Shown: in pieces, positions 15,297-24,816 of the stretch | How positions within the stretch are numbered: position 1 is the first letter of the stretch | Layout: each line of letters opens with the position of its first letter | DNA from: Bacteroidales bacterium | Lineage (GTDB): Bacteria > Bacteroidota > Bacteroidia > Bacteroidales > UBA932 | Assembly: GCA_017519865.1 (NCBI GenBank) | Contig: JAFWRQ010000030.1 | Location: 78,573 to 142,572, forward strand | Length of the DNA stretch: 64,000 nucleotides | Direction of reading: 5' to 3' | Notes under the pieces: model-generated | Databases searched by the model: none | What the model saw: the letters and a program-made list of their open reading frames with translations, nothing else | What the model was told of the DNA's origin: nothing | Translations under genes and position numbers: made by a program

Positions 15297-15401
15297 ATCA
15301 TAAATATAAAAAACTCGCTATTTCCTACCATTGTCCTGCCATACCGTTCCGATGGCATGGAGATTGACAATATAGCTATGCGTGGTACGATGTCCCGATC
15401 T

Positions 15402-15418
15402 CCTGCCAAATTGGCAGG
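15402..15418 (+). promoter_or_regulatory. Operator-like perfect inverted repeat upstream of lon
   Basis: cctgccaa-a-ttggcagg has two perfect 8-base arms around one base and ends 30 bp before the lon start. A second inverted repeat, tgccat N8 atggca, lies at 15338-15357. No TAnnTTTG box was found in this 150-bp gap, so lon may use another sigma factor or a repressor. This is inference from symmetry only. Confidence 0.4.
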
Positions 15419-15448
15419 CTTGGACTTACGTGCCTCTATTGAACGAAT

Positions 15449-17857
15449 ATGACCAACGACAAATTCAACAGCGAATTCATGCTCCCGGGCAATTCCGGAG
15501 TCAATATCATACCCGTGATGCAGGACGAGGCCCCGCTCAAGTTCAACGAGGCCGACCTGCCCTCGAAGCTGGCCATCCTGACCCTCAGGAATGCCGTCAT
15601 CTTCCCGGGCACGGTGTATCCTGTCACCATCGGCAGGGAGAAATCCATCAAGCTCATCCGCGAGGCCGAGAAGAACGACCTCTTCGTCGGCGCCGTCCCC
15701 CAGCTCGACGTGAACGTCGAGGACCCCAAGGCCGAGGACCTCAGCCCGTACGGCACGGTCGTCAAGATCGTCAAGACGCTCGAGATGCCTGACGGTACCC
15801 TCACGGCCATCCTCCAGGGATTCAAGCGCATCTCGGTGGACGGGATCATCTCCTACGACCCGTACATCACCGCGCGCGTGCATTACCTTGATGATTATAT
15901 GAGCGACGAGAACTCGGTGGACAACAGGATGATAGCCGATTCCCTCAAGGAGAAGGCCGGCTACATCATCCGCGCCTCGTCCTTCGTCACGAAGGAGGCT
16001 GTCTCCGCTCTCCGCTCCATCACCAATTTCCAGTTCCTGGTGAACTTCATCGCCACGACCATCGAGGTGGACAACTTCACCGACAAGGCCGACCTCCTGC
16101 AGTACGACGACCTCAGGGTACGTGCAATGAAACTCCTCACCGTCCTCGACATACAGGTGGAGTTCCTTAAGATCAAGCAGGAGATCAACCAGAAGGTCAA
16201 GGGCGAGATCGACCAGCAGCAGCGCGAGTACTATCTCAACAACCAGCTCCGCACCATCCAGGAGGAGCTTGGAATGGACGAGTCCGGCGACTTCGAGAAG
16301 TTCCGCCAGAAGGCTGCGACCAAGAAATGGCCCGCCTCCGTCCAGGAGATCTTCGAGAAAGAAATGGCCAAGCTCGAGAAGTACAATCCCAGTTCGCCCG
16401 ACTACAGCATACAGTACAATTACATACAGTTCATGCTCGACCTGCCCTGGGGCGAGATGTCCGAGGATAACCTCGACCTCAAGAACGCCCAGAAGGTCCT
16501 GGACGACGACCACTATGGTCTCGAGAAGGTCAAGGACCGCATAATCGAGTACCTGGCCGTACTGAAACTCAAGGGCAACATGAAGTCGCCCATCCTGTGC
16601 CTCTACGGGCCTCCGGGCGTCGGCAAGACGAGCCTCGGCAAGTCCGTTGCCCGCGCCCTAGGGCGCAAGTACGTGCGCATATCGCTCGGAGGCATGCACG
16701 ACGAGGCCGAGATCCGCGGCCACCGCAAGACCTATGTGGGGGCACTTCCCGGCCGTATCCTGAACGGCATCTGCCGGGCCGGCACCTCCAATCCCGTCAT
16801 CGTCCTGGATGAGATCGACAAACTCGCCAGCGACTTCAAGGGCGACCCTTCGTCCGCTCTCCTGGAGGCGCTCGACCCTGAGCAGAACTCCACGTTCCAC
16901 GACAACTATCTGGACATCGACTACGACCTTTCCAACGTCCTGTTCATCACCACGGCCAACAATACCGCCCCCATCCAGCCGGCTCTGCTGGACCGTATGG
17001 AGATGATCAACGTCACCGGCTACCTCGCTGAGGAGAAGATTGAGATTGCCAAGAACTTCCTGCTGCCCAAGCAGTTGAAGGAGCATGGCATAGCTAAGGA
17101 CGAGCTCCGCATCAGCAAACCCGGACTCGCTGCCATCGTCGACAGTTACACCCACGAGTCGGGTGTCCGCGGCCTGGAGAAGCAGATAGCCAAGATCGCC
17201 CGCGTGACCGCCAAGAAGATAGCCCTCGGCGAGGACTATCCCAAGGTCATCAAGCCCGAGCACCTCAAGGAGTATCTCGGCCTGCCGACCAACTTCCACG
17301 ACCTGCAGAAGGGCAACGAGATGCCCGGCGTGGTCACCGGCCTTGCATGGACGTCCATGGGAGGAGAGATCCTCTTCGTGGAGAGCCAGGTGAGCGTCGG
17401 CAAGGGCAACCTGTCGATGACCGGTAACCTCGGCGACGTGATGAAGGAGTCCGCCACCATCGCCTACCAGTACATCAAGGCCCATCCCGACCTCGCCGGC
17501 ATCACTCCGGAGGAGTTCGCCTCCAAGGACATCCACGTCCATGTGCCGGAGGGCGCCGTACCGAAGGACGGCCCTTCGGCCGGCATCACCATGGTCAGCT
17601 CGATGGTCTCCGCTTTCCGCGGCAAGGCCCTCAAGAGCGGCATCGCGATGACGGGCGAGATGACCCTCCGCGGCCGCGTGCTTCCCGTCGGAGGCATCAA
17701 GGAGAAGATCCTTGCCGCCAAGCGCGCAGGCGTCACCACCATCGTACTTTCGGAAGACAACAGAAAAGATATAGAGGATATCAAGGATATTTACGTAAAA
17801 GGCCTTACATTTGTATATGTCAAGACTATCAAGGACGTAATCGACAGTATCTTCTGA
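15449..17857 (+). CDS. lon: ATP-dependent protease Lon
   Basis: This 802-residue serine protease degrades misfolded and regulatory proteins. The N-terminal substrate-binding domain (about 40-240) starts with [16 protein letters not shown]. The AAA module has Walker [10 protein letters not shown] (about 388) and Walker [10 protein letters not shown]. The protease domain has the catalytic Ser in [10 protein letters not shown] (about 707) and Lys in [12 protein letters not shown] (about 750). Length is standard. The stop shares a base with the ung start (TGATG), so ung is translationally coupled. Confidence 0.97.
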   Translation: MTNDKFNSEFMLPGNSGVNIIPVMQDEAPLKFNEADLPSKLAILTLRNAVIFPGTVYPVTIGREKSIKLIREAEKNDLFVGAVPQLDVNVEDPKAEDLSPYGTVVKIVKTLEMPDGTLTAILQGFKRISVDGIISYDPYITARVHYLDDYMSDENSVDNRMIADSLKEKAGYIIRASSFVTKEAVSALRSITNFQFLVNFIATTIEVDNFTDKADLLQYDDLRVRAMKLLTVLDIQVEFLKIKQEINQKVKGEIDQQQREYYLNNQLRTIQEELGMDESGDFEKFRQKAATKKWPASVQEIFEKEMAKLEKYNPSSPDYSIQYNYIQFMLDLPWGEMSEDNLDLKNAQKVLDDDHYGLEKVKDRIIEYLAVLKLKGNMKSPILCLYGPPGVGKTSLGKSVARALGRKYVRISLGGMHDEAEIRGHRKTYVGALPGRILNGICRAGTSNPVIVLDEIDKLASDFKGDPSSALLEALDPEQNSTFHDNYLDIDYDLSNVLFITTANNTAPIQPALLDRMEMINVTGYLAEEKIEIAKNFLLPKQLKEHGIAKDELRISKPGLAAIVDSYTHESGVRGLEKQIAKIARVTAKKIALGEDYPKVIKPEHLKEYLGLPTNFHDLQKGNEMPGVVTGLAWTSMGGEILFVESQVSVGKGNLSMTGNLGDVMKESATIAYQYIKAHPDLAGITPEEFASKDIHVHVPEGAVPKDGPSAGITMVSSMVSAFRGKALKSGIAMTGEMTLRGRVLPVGGIKEKILAAKRAGVTTIVLSEDNRKDIEDIKDIYVKGLTFVYVKTIKDVIDSIF

Positions 17858-18525
17858 TGGACGTAAAAATAGAACAAAGCTGGAAACAAGCCCTGCAGAG
17901 TGAGTTCGACAAGCCCTACTTTGCGGAGCTTGTCCGTTTTTTGCACGAGGAGAAAGCCGGAGGGCAGGTCATCTTCCCTCCCGGCAACAGGATTTTCCGG
18001 GCATTCGAGCTCACACCGCTCGACCAGGTCAAGGTAGTGATCCTTGGCCAGGACCCGTATCACGGGTATGGCCAGGCCATGGGCCTGTGCTTCTCTGTGC
18101 CGGATGGAGTGCCGGCCCCGCCTTCCCTCAAGAACATTTTCAAGGAGATCGAGGACGACCTCGGCATCCGTATGAGCGGACGCCCCAACCTCGAGGGATG
18201 GGCGAGGCAGGGCGTGCTGCTGCTCAACGCCGTCCTTACGGTCCGGGCTTCGCAGCCTGCCTCGCACAGCGGGATAGGCTGGCAGCAGTTCACAGACTCC
18301 GTCATCCGATGCATCAACGACCGCTGCGAGGGCGTGGTATTCCTCCTCTGGGGGAACTACGCGCGCGCAAAGCGCGAACTCATCGACACCTCCAGGCACT
18401 ACGTGCTGGAGGCGGCGCATCCTTCGCCCCTCGCGCGCGGCGCCTTCTTCGGCTGCAGGCATTTCTCCCGTACCAACGACATCCTTGTCCGTCAGGGCAA
18501 AACCCCCATTGATTGGCAGTTATGA
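17857..18525 (+). CDS. ung: Uracil-DNA glycosylase
   Basis: This 222-residue family 1 enzyme excises uracil from DNA. The water-activating loop GQDPYHG (about 63-69) and the [16 protein letters not shown] minor-groove loop (about 187) are present. It overlaps lon by one base and coaD by four (ATGA), so lon-ung-coaD form one tightly packed unit. Confidence 0.96.
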   Translation: MDVKIEQSWKQALQSEFDKPYFAELVRFLHEEKAGGQVIFPPGNRIFRAFELTPLDQVKVVILGQDPYHGYGQAMGLCFSVPDGVPAPPSLKNIFKEIEDDLGIRMSGRPNLEGWARQGVLLLNAVLTVRASQPASHSGIGWQQFTDSVIRCINDRCEGVVFLLWGNYARAKRELIDTSRHYVLEAAHPSPLARGAFFGCRHFSRTNDILVRQGKTPIDWQL

Positions 18526-18992
18526 AAAAGACAGCATTCTTCCCGGGATCGTTCGACCCCTTTACCGCAGGCCATCTCAACATACTCAAGAGGGCCCTCA
18601 CAATGTTTGACGAGGTCGTCATCGCCGTCGGTATCAACCAGGACAAGCGCGGCTTCTTCGACATGGACCAGCGCATGGACATCATCCGCCAGGCCACGGC
18701 GGGCATCGAGGGCGTGAGCGTCATCAAGTATGACAGCCTAACCGTCGATGCGTGCCGCCAGCTCGGCATCCACCATATAGTGCGCGGCGTGCGCAACATG
18801 CTCGATTTCGAGAACGAGCGCGCCATCGCCGACGCCAACCGCCGCATAGCGCCTGAGATCGAGACGGTGATAATCCCTACTGCACAGGAGTTTGCGCACA
18901 TATCCTCGTCCGCGGTACGCGACATCCTCAAGCATAAGGGCGACACGAGCCTCTTCCTGTCGGAGGGCGTAGTGCTCCCGGAAGTCGAATAA
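18522..18992 (+). CDS. coaD: Pantetheine-phosphate adenylyltransferase
   Basis: This 156-residue enzyme transfers AMP to 4'-phosphopantetheine, the penultimate step of coenzyme A synthesis. It shows the nucleotidyltransferase motif [10 protein letters not shown] near the start, RGVRN and the ISSSAVRDI signature. The start was set at the ATG at 18522, which overlaps the ung stop; an in-frame TTG at 18513 is less likely. Confidence 0.96.
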   Translation: MKKTAFFPGSFDPFTAGHLNILKRALTMFDEVVIAVGINQDKRGFFDMDQRMDIIRQATAGIEGVSVIKYDSLTVDACRQLGIHHIVRGVRNMLDFENERAIADANRRIAPEIETVIIPTAQEFAHISSSAVRDILKHKGDTSLFLSEGVVLPEVE

Positions 18993-18995
18993 GCC

Positions 18996-20459
18996 ATGGG
19001 ACGCCGGCTCCTCCTGTCATTCCTGCTCATCCTGCTGTCCCTAGGGCTGCAGGCGCAGTTGCCGTCGCCGCTGGACTCCGCCACCACCGCTGCGCTCGAG
19101 TCGCGCCTGGAGGAGTATTTCGCGGCTCTCGAGCGCGAGCCCGTGCAGGTCAAGATAGGGGAGTGCGACTTCATGCTCGAAAACTGTACGGACTCGCTGG
19201 TACGGCAGTATGTTGCCGTCCGTATCTACGACCATTTCCTGGGCTCCAACGTGATGGGTGACGAGGCTGTCGCCGTGCATATGGTAGACGACTGGTTCAT
19301 CCCCGGCAAGGTCTCGATGTACAGCGACATAGACATGCTCAATGCACGGGTTTATGCCGAGTTCCACCGCAGTTCCCTGATAGGGATGGAAGCGCCGCGG
19401 CTGACGCTGCGGGCCCTGGACGGCTCCGCCGTCACGGCCCCCGCGCAGGGCGCCGCCAGCGTCCTGTTCTTCTACGACACTTCCTGCGCCAAGTGCAAGC
19501 TCGAAATGCTCCGGCTCAGGGAGTATCTCCCTCAGTTGGATGTGCCGCTGGAATTCTTCGCCGTATACACGGGAGTGTCCGAGGAGCAGTGGAAGGAATT
19601 CATCGACACCCGTTGGGACTTCGATTTGCCCTCGGTGAGGGTACATCACGTCTGGGATCCGGAACTGGAATCCAACTTCCAGATGCTCTACGGCGTGCTC
19701 CAGACTCCCCAGATGCTTCTCGTCGGCCCCGACGGCATCATAGCGGGACGCTCGCTGGACACGGATGCCCTCGCCCAGCTGCTGCCGTCGGTGCTGCCCC
19801 AGGCATATGAATACGGCTCCAACACCTCACTCTTCGAGTCCCTTTTCGCTGGCGGGGGGACCAGCGCCGCCAACATTCTCGAGATGGCTGAGTACATCAA
19901 GGAACAGGCTTTGGCGCGGTCCGACTCCACGATGTGCCGCCACATGCTTGGCGATATGCTCTACTATCTGATGGATACGCCCGGGGAGGAGGTCAAACTG
20001 GCCCTCAGGACTTTCATAACAATGTATGTCGAAGGGGATCCCGCCCTCTGGAGCGATCCGTCCGACATCAGGCGCATAGTGCGTCCGGCCGAGGTCTGCA
20101 AGGACCTGCTGGACCGCGTGCCTGTCGGGTCGCGCATCCCGCGCCTGAAGGTGCGCGGCGTCCTGCTGAAGGATGGCGGTCCCGTGGACCTTTCGGATGT
20201 GCGGAACCGGCGCCTGCGGAGCCTGCGCGGCAATCCCGCCTACATCCTTTTCCATACTCCGGGCTGCTCGACCTGCGACGCGGAACTTGAGGCTGTGCGG
20301 AGTGTTTTCGAGGCCGAACCCGGTGCCCGGGTCCTGCTCGTAAACCCTGAAGAAAACGGGGTGGAACTCCTCGATGCCTTCGACCTTTCCGTGCTTCCGT
20401 TCGCCCTCAAGATGGACAGGAAGGGTACCGTCCTGGCGAAATACATTTCATTTCTCTGA
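18996..20459 (+). CDS. Exported protein with two thioredoxin-like domains
   Basis: This 487-residue protein begins with a signal peptide (LLLSFLLILLSLGLQAQ). Residues about 25-125 resemble the DUF5106/DUF4369-type N-terminal region of Bacteroidetes TlpA-like proteins. The first thioredoxin-like domain has CAKC (164-167) with a downstream cis-Pro (TPQMLLV). A second, shorter one near the C-terminus has CSTC (about 425) and VLPFALKM. A periplasmic thiol-disulfide role is inferred. It follows coaD by 3 bp. Having two redox motifs in one chain is less common than one. Confidence 0.78.
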   Translation: MGRRLLLSFLLILLSLGLQAQLPSPLDSATTAALESRLEEYFAALEREPVQVKIGECDFMLENCTDSLVRQYVAVRIYDHFLGSNVMGDEAVAVHMVDDWFIPGKVSMYSDIDMLNARVYAEFHRSSLIGMEAPRLTLRALDGSAVTAPAQGAASVLFFYDTSCAKCKLEMLRLREYLPQLDVPLEFFAVYTGVSEEQWKEFIDTRWDFDLPSVRVHHVWDPELESNFQMLYGVLQTPQMLLVGPDGIIAGRSLDTDALAQLLPSVLPQAYEYGSNTSLFESLFAGGGTSAANILEMAEYIKEQALARSDSTMCRHMLGDMLYYLMDTPGEEVKLALRTFITMYVEGDPALWSDPSDIRRIVRPAEVCKDLLDRVPVGSRIPRLKVRGVLLKDGGPVDLSDVRNRRLRSLRGNPAYILFHTPGCSTCDAELEAVRSVFEAEPGARVLLVNPEENGVELLDAFDLSVLPFALKMDRKGTVLAKYISFL

Positions 20460-20484
20460 TATTGAATCCTTTCAATATTATTGT

Positions 20485-20492
20485 TATATTTG
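20485..20492 (+). promoter_or_regulatory. -7 element for the small regulator gene
   Basis: TATATTTG, with TTGA at 20462-20465 about 19 bases upstream, gives a near-consensus promoter. Its position excludes translation starts before about 20497 and supports the TTG at 20520. Confidence 0.6.
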
Positions 20493-20519
20493 CAGGTACT
20501 GACCAACACTTGCAAAGCC

Positions 20520-20753
20520 TTGAAACGTAAAACCAAGAAAACCCCGGCAGTCTCGCCCGACTTCCTGGACAGGCAGCGGGCATCCCTGCGCCGCACCCAC
20601 AGGCAGGTCATCTATCTAAACGAAAAAGAACTGGCAGCCATAGATGAATATTGCCGCCAGTTCAAGATTTCCGCCAAGTCGGCACTTTACCGACAGGCCA
20701 TCATGGAAAGGATTCTCGCCGGTCTGGACGAGAATCATCCTACCCTTTTCTAA
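20520..20753 (+). CDS. Small ribbon-helix-helix-like protein
   Basis: This 77-residue basic protein starts with TTG at 20520 (MKRKTKKTPAVSP). The second half has a ribbon-helix-helix-like pattern: VIYLNEKELAAIDEYCRQF, a turn, then SAKSALYRQAIMERIL, ending DENHPTLF. I believe proteins of this shape are conserved in Bacteroidales, usually without an assigned function. CopG-like DNA binding is inferred. The start was chosen because the -7 element overlaps any earlier one. Its stop overlaps the convergent peptidase gene by 4 bp. Confidence 0.65.
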   Translation: MKRKTKKTPAVSPDFLDRQRASLRRTHRQVIYLNEKELAAIDEYCRQFKISAKSALYRQAIMERILAGLDENHPTLF

Positions 20754-21421
20754 TTCCTCCGGGCCATCCCTATGTAATAGAGCAGGGTGGCCAGCGAACC
20801 TATCGCCGCTATGACGTAGGTGTAAGCCGCCCACTTGAGCGCATCCTGCGCCATCGGGGCAGTTTCAACATCAGTGATACGTGAGTCCTTGAGCCACGCG
20901 ACGGCGCGCTGGCTGGCATTGACCTCGACCGGCAGCGTCACGAAGCTGAAGAGCGTGGAGGCTGCGAAGAGGGCTATGCCTATCCATAGCAGGGAAGGGG
21001 TGATGTTGATCAGCAATACTCCCAGAAGAATGACCCACTGGACCGTGCGGTTCGCGAAAGTGACCACCGGAACGAGTTTGGAGCGCAGCCTGAGCGGGGC
21101 GTAGCCCTGCGCGTGCTGCAGCACGTGGCCGCACTCGTGTGCGGCTACCGCGGCTGCGGCTATGCTGCGCTGACCGTATACGGCCTCGCTGAGGTTTACG
21201 GTCATCGTCTCGGGGTTGAAATGGTCCGTAAGCTGACCCTCGACGCTGGTGATGCGTACATTGGTGATGCCGTTGGCCTCGAGCATCCTGCGCGCGACCT
21301 CTGCACCGGTGAGTCCGCCGGGGGTGGGGATCTGCGAATACTTCCTGAACCTGCTCTGCAGGGTCTGCTGGATGATGAAACTGGCCACCATCACGGCAAT
21401 GAGTATGATCCAAATGTTCAT
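20750..21421 (-). CDS. Membrane zinc metallopeptidase (YugP family)
   Basis: This 223-residue protein has an N-terminal membrane helix (MNIWIILIAVMVASFII), the zinc-binding HECGH motif within AVAAHECGHVLQHAQGY, and more helices around VILLGVLLINI, IGIALFAASTLFSF and the C-terminus. These features match the neutral zinc metallopeptidase 2 family (YugP, PF04298). The start was set at 21421 because the longer frame would run through a -7 element at 21443-21450. Substrates are unknown. Confidence 0.88.
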   Translation of the reverse strand: MNIWIILIAVMVASFIIQQTLQSRFRKYSQIPTPGGLTGAEVARRMLEANGITNVRITSVEGQLTDHFNPETMTVNLSEAVYGQRSIAAAAVAAHECGHVLQHAQGYAPLRLRSKLVPVVTFANRTVQWVILLGVLLINITPSLLWIGIALFAASTLFSFVTLPVEVNASQRAVAWLKDSRITDVETAPMAQDALKWAAYTYVIAAIGSLATLLYYIGMARRN

Positions 21422-21442
21422 GTCGATTGTCTTTATCAACTC

Positions 21443-21469
21443 CAAATATACAAAAAATTCTTATTTTTG
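21443..21469. promoter_or_regulatory. Divergent -7 elements for the zinc peptidase and alr
   Basis: Minus strand TATATTTG (21450-21443) lies 21 bp before the peptidase start. Plus strand TATTTTTG (21462-21469) lies 23 bp before alr. No perfect -33 boxes were found. Confidence 0.5.
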
Positions 21470-21492
21470 TCGTTTGTAATCGAGTATAGGAG

Positions 21493-22614
21493 ATGCCACA
21501 TCCGGAAAATGATTTCTCGCGGCTGGAGCTCAACCTCCCTGCCTGTCAGGAGAACTACCGATACTTCCGCTCACGGCTGGAGCCTTCCACCAGACTTCTG
21601 GTCTTGGTGAAGGCCAACGCGTACGGGCACGGAGCCGTGGAGTTCGCCGCGATGATGCAGTCGTGCGGGGCGGACTACCTCGCAGTGGCCCTGCCCGTGG
21701 AGGGCATGGAACTCCGGCAGGCCGGTATCAGCCTTCCCATACTCGTGCTCACCGCCGGGACCGACTTCTTCGAGGAGATCATTGACAACCATCTCGAGCC
21801 CGGCATCCCCAACCTGTACACGCTCCAGGCCCTATGCGAGGTGCTCAAGGCCCGCGGACTGCGGGATTTCCCCGTTCACATCAAGCTCGATACAGGAATG
21901 CACCGCCTGGGCTTCATGCCAAGCGAGATGCCGGAGTTGATGTCCTTCCTCAAGGATTGCCCTTGGGTGAAGGTGAAGTCCGTATACTCGCATCTTGCCG
22001 CGGCGGAGGACCCTTCGGCCGACGACTTCACCCTGGGACAGATCGGACTGTTCAAGACCGGGGCCGACGAACTCACCGCTTCGCTGGGCTACAAGCCGAT
22101 GTACCATATCCTCAACTCCGCAGGCATCGAGCGTTTCCCGCAGTATCAGTACGACATGGTGCGTCTGGGCATAGGCATCTATGGCATCAGTTCACTTCCC
22201 GGAGTGCATCTGGCCCCGGTGGCTTCCCTTAAGGTGAAAGTGCTGCAGGTCAAGACGTTGACTCCGCTGGACGGAGCCATCGGATACGGCCGCTACGGGC
22301 ACATCGCCCCGGAGGGGACCGTCATTGCTACGGTGCCGGTCGGCTATGCCGACGGCATAGACCGCCACCTCGGCCGCGGCCGGGCCTCGTTTTCGTTGAA
22401 CGGCCGCCGCGTCCCCACCATCGGCAATATCTGCATGGACATGTGCATGCTGGACGTGACCGGTGTCCCTGCGAAGGCAGGCGACACGGTTACCGTCTTC
22501 GGCGAGGATCCTACCGTGTCCGAACTCGCCGAAATACTGGGCACCATACCCTATGAGATCATGACTTCGGTCCCGCGCCGCATCGAGCGCGTGATCATCC
22601 GAAAGAAGCAGTAA
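21493..22614 (+). CDS. alr: Alanine racemase
   Basis: This 373-residue PLP enzyme makes D-alanine for peptidoglycan. Lys40 in VLVKANAYGHG binds PLP. HILNSAGIERFP, the AIGYGRYGH segment with the second catalytic Tyr region, and VPVGYADGIDR are all visible, as is GNICMDMCMLDV. In many Bacteroidales alr is fused to a MurF-like domain; here it stands alone at normal length. A -7 element precedes it, and it is divergent from the zinc peptidase. Confidence 0.94.
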   Translation: MPHPENDFSRLELNLPACQENYRYFRSRLEPSTRLLVLVKANAYGHGAVEFAAMMQSCGADYLAVALPVEGMELRQAGISLPILVLTAGTDFFEEIIDNHLEPGIPNLYTLQALCEVLKARGLRDFPVHIKLDTGMHRLGFMPSEMPELMSFLKDCPWVKVKSVYSHLAAAEDPSADDFTLGQIGLFKTGADELTASLGYKPMYHILNSAGIERFPQYQYDMVRLGIGIYGISSLPGVHLAPVASLKVKVLQVKTLTPLDGAIGYGRYGHIAPEGTVIATVPVGYADGIDRHLGRGRASFSLNGRRVPTIGNICMDMCMLDVTGVPAKAGDTVTVFGEDPTVSELAEILGTIPYEIMTSVPRRIERVIIRKKQ

Positions 22615-22620
22615 GTAAGG

Positions 22621-23049
22621 TTATTCCTCGTCGTCTGTGTCGTCGTCCTCGAACGGGTCGGCCGAGAAGTCGATGCCGTCCCAGATAGCGTCCATCTCGC
22701 GCCTGTCCTTCTTGGTGGGGCGGCCCGCTCCGCGGTCGCGCCTGACGAAGAAGGTCTCGTGCGGCGCGTGGAGCTTGTCAAGCTCGCTCTGCGGCGTGAG
22801 GTTCTCGGCGAATTCGGGGACTTTCTGCGCCCCCATCCTCTGTTCCGCTATCTGCAGGACCTTGAATGTATACAGCGCCACGCCCTTGCGGACGGAGACC
22901 GTGTCTCCGACCTTGACGGGCTTGGAAGCCTTGACGGGAGCGCCGTTGAGCTGCACCTTGTTGCCGTTGCAGGCTTCGGTGGCGTCGCTCCGCGTCTTGT
23001 ACAGGCGGATGGCCCATACGTACTTGTCAATTCTTACTGAATCTGCCAT
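22621..23049 (-). CDS. S4-domain RNA-binding protein (Hsp15/HslR-like)
   Basis: This 142-residue protein begins MADSVRIDKYVWAIRLYKTRSDATEAC, an S4 domain like that of heat-shock protein 15, which binds 50S subunits carrying stalled nascent chains. VRKGVALYTFKVLQIAEQRMG completes the domain. The C-terminus is acidic (EDDDTDDEE). The start at 23049 was chosen over longer frames because it opens directly with the S4 motif. It overlaps the end of manA by 23 bp and is its downstream partner. Confidence 0.87.
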   Translation of the reverse strand: MADSVRIDKYVWAIRLYKTRSDATEACNGNKVQLNGAPVKASKPVKVGDTVSVRKGVALYTFKVLQIAEQRMGAQKVPEFAENLTPQSELDKLHAPHETFFVRRDRGAGRPTKKDRREMDAIWDGIDFSADPFEDDDTDDEE

Positions 23050-24157
23050 ATACGCTGTTGAATTTATATTCTTCGCCTTCGCCCGGGAGTTCGGGCTCGG
23101 CGGACGGGTCGATGTAGGCGTCCGGCTCCTCTTCCCGTTCCACCAGGACCTCGACAAGGACTGTGCCGCTCTGGCGTGGGACGAGATAGAAATCTTCGAT
23201 CTCGGCGGGGACGAGGACGGTCTCGCCGGCCTGCAGGATGGTTGACTCCATCCCTCCGGCGGCCGGCACCTGCACCGAGGCTTCGCCTGAGGCGCAGAAG
23301 TAGACGGCGAAGCCGCCGTTCTCTCCGGCCACTATGTGCACGGGATCCTTGAGGTCCATCCTCGTGGCGGTGAATTCCGGGCTCTTGACGAGCTTTCCGT
23401 CAGGAGCCGCATCGGAAGGCTTCCAAGCCTTGAAGTCGATGAAGTCCAGGGCCTCGACGAGGCCGAGGGCGGAGTCGAACTCCTCCTCGGGGAGTTCCTC
23501 GCCCCAGGCGTGGAGGCAGAAGTCCAGGGGCGAAGCCTCGCTGACTTCGAGGAGCACGACGCCTTCTGCGGCGTGCACCGTCCCGGGCTGGATGTGGAAA
23601 CAGTCGCCGGGCCAGGGCTTCACTTCGTTCAGCAGGCCCTCGACGCCTCCGTCCTGGCAGGCCCGGTACAGTTCGTCGGCGCCGGTGTCCCGGCGGAAGC
23701 CCAGCCAGAGGCTGGCGTCCGGCCGGGCATCCAGCACGTACCACATCTTGGCCTTGCCGAGGAAGTCGTAGCGCTGTCCCGCCGTCTCGTCGTCGGGATG
23801 GACCATCAGCGGAGTGCGTCCTTCCGCGTCTATCAGCTTGATGCTCAAGGGGAACTGCCGGCCGTAGTATGCGAAGGCCTTCTCGCCGACTATGCGGTCG
23901 AGATACATATCCATAACTTCGCTGAGGGTATTGCCCGCAAGCCAGCCATCGAGGATCTGCGAGTCGCGGTATCCGAGGTCGGCGATCTCGTGGCTCTCGG
24001 CCACGGGGCCTCCCTTCTCCAACTTGCTCAGGCGGCCCTTGCCGTCGCTGGTCACGAAAGACTTGCCGTAATTCTTTTCAAGCTTCCGGCCGCCCCAGGC
24101 GAAGGATTCGCCGATGGGCAGGAACTTGAAGGGATATAGTTTCCTGGGTTCTTCCAT
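23027..24157 (-). CDS. manA: Mannose-6-phosphate isomerase, class I
   Basis: This 376-residue cupin isomerase interconverts mannose 6-phosphate and fructose 6-phosphate. The zinc-site motifs MVHPDDE and FHIQPGTVHA, with a conserved KAKMWYVLDA stretch, are visible, followed by a C-terminal cupin half. The Met at 24157 fits the family start (EEPRKLYPFKFLPIGES); the longer frame would run through the intergenic region. The length is within the range for Bacteroidetes ManA. It is divergent from the DJ-1 gene. Confidence 0.92.
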   Translation of the reverse strand: MEEPRKLYPFKFLPIGESFAWGGRKLEKNYGKSFVTSDGKGRLSKLEKGGPVAESHEIADLGYRDSQILDGWLAGNTLSEVMDMYLDRIVGEKAFAYYGRQFPLSIKLIDAEGRTPLMVHPDDETAGQRYDFLGKAKMWYVLDARPDASLWLGFRRDTGADELYRACQDGGVEGLLNEVKPWPGDCFHIQPGTVHAAEGVVLLEVSEASPLDFCLHAWGEELPEEEFDSALGLVEALDFIDFKAWKPSDAAPDGKLVKSPEFTATRMDLKDPVHIVAGENGGFAVYFCASGEASVQVPAAGGMESTILQAGETVLVPAEIEDFYLVPRQSGTVLVEVLVEREEEPDAYIDPSAEPELPGEGEEYKFNSVYGRFSKN

Positions 24158-24231
24158 ATTTTCAATGATTCCTTTTACAAAGTAAACAAAAAATCGTAAC
24201 TTGGCCAAGAATACCAAACCGGTCAAATCAG

Positions 24232-24816
24232 ATGAAAGGAGTTTATATTTTCCTGGCTGAAGGCTTCGAGGATGTCGAGGCCCTCGCCACTGCCGACGTC
24301 CTCCGCAGGGGAGGCGTTCCCGTAGAACTCGTCTCGCTTGGCGACGAACCGTTCGTTGTGTCCTCGCACCGGGTTGCGGTGGGAGTCGACCAGACTTTCG
24401 ATTATTTCGCCCTTCATCTGGACCGCGGTGCCGATGAGCGGGACGTGATGATATTCCCCGGGGGAATGCCCGGCACCCGTAACCTCGCAGGCAACGGAAT
24501 GCTCATGGACATGATGCAGGAGCATTATGACGAGGGAGGCACCGTAGCCGCCATCTGTGCTGCCCCCGGCCTCGTCCTCTCGCAGCTCGAAGGCATAGCC
24601 GGCAAGCGCGTGACCTGCTTCGACGGCTTTGAGGGCATCCTGGAGGAGGCCGGCGCCAAGTTCGAACCGCGCCCGGCCATCACTGACGGCCGCGTCATCA
24701 CCGGCCGCAGCGCCGGCCACGCCATCGCCTTCGGACTCGAGATTCTCAAGAAGATCAAGGGCGAAGAGAAGGCCGCCGAGGTCCGTCACGCCTTGATGCT
24801 CGAGACCCTGGACTAG
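24232..24816 (+). CDS. DJ-1/PfpI family protein
   Basis: This 194-residue protein has the DJ-1 fold. Glu14 in EGFEDVEA and the nucleophile Cys109 in AAICAAPG match the DJ-1/YajL branch, which is linked to protection of thiols and reported glyoxalase or deglycase activity. PGGMPGTRNL and TGRSAGHAIAFGLEI complete the signature. The true activity in this organism is unknown. A near -7 box (TAACTTGG, 24198-24205) lies upstream. The stop overlaps the convergent DUF4249 gene by 4 bp. Confidence 0.92.
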   Translation: MKGVYIFLAEGFEDVEALATADVLRRGGVPVELVSLGDEPFVVSSHRVAVGVDQTFDYFALHLDRGADERDVMIFPGGMPGTRNLAGNGMLMDMMQEHYDEGGTVAAICAAPGLVLSQLEGIAGKRVTCFDGFEGILEEAGAKFEPRPAITDGRVITGRSAGHAIAFGLEILKKIKGEEKAAEVRHALMLETLD

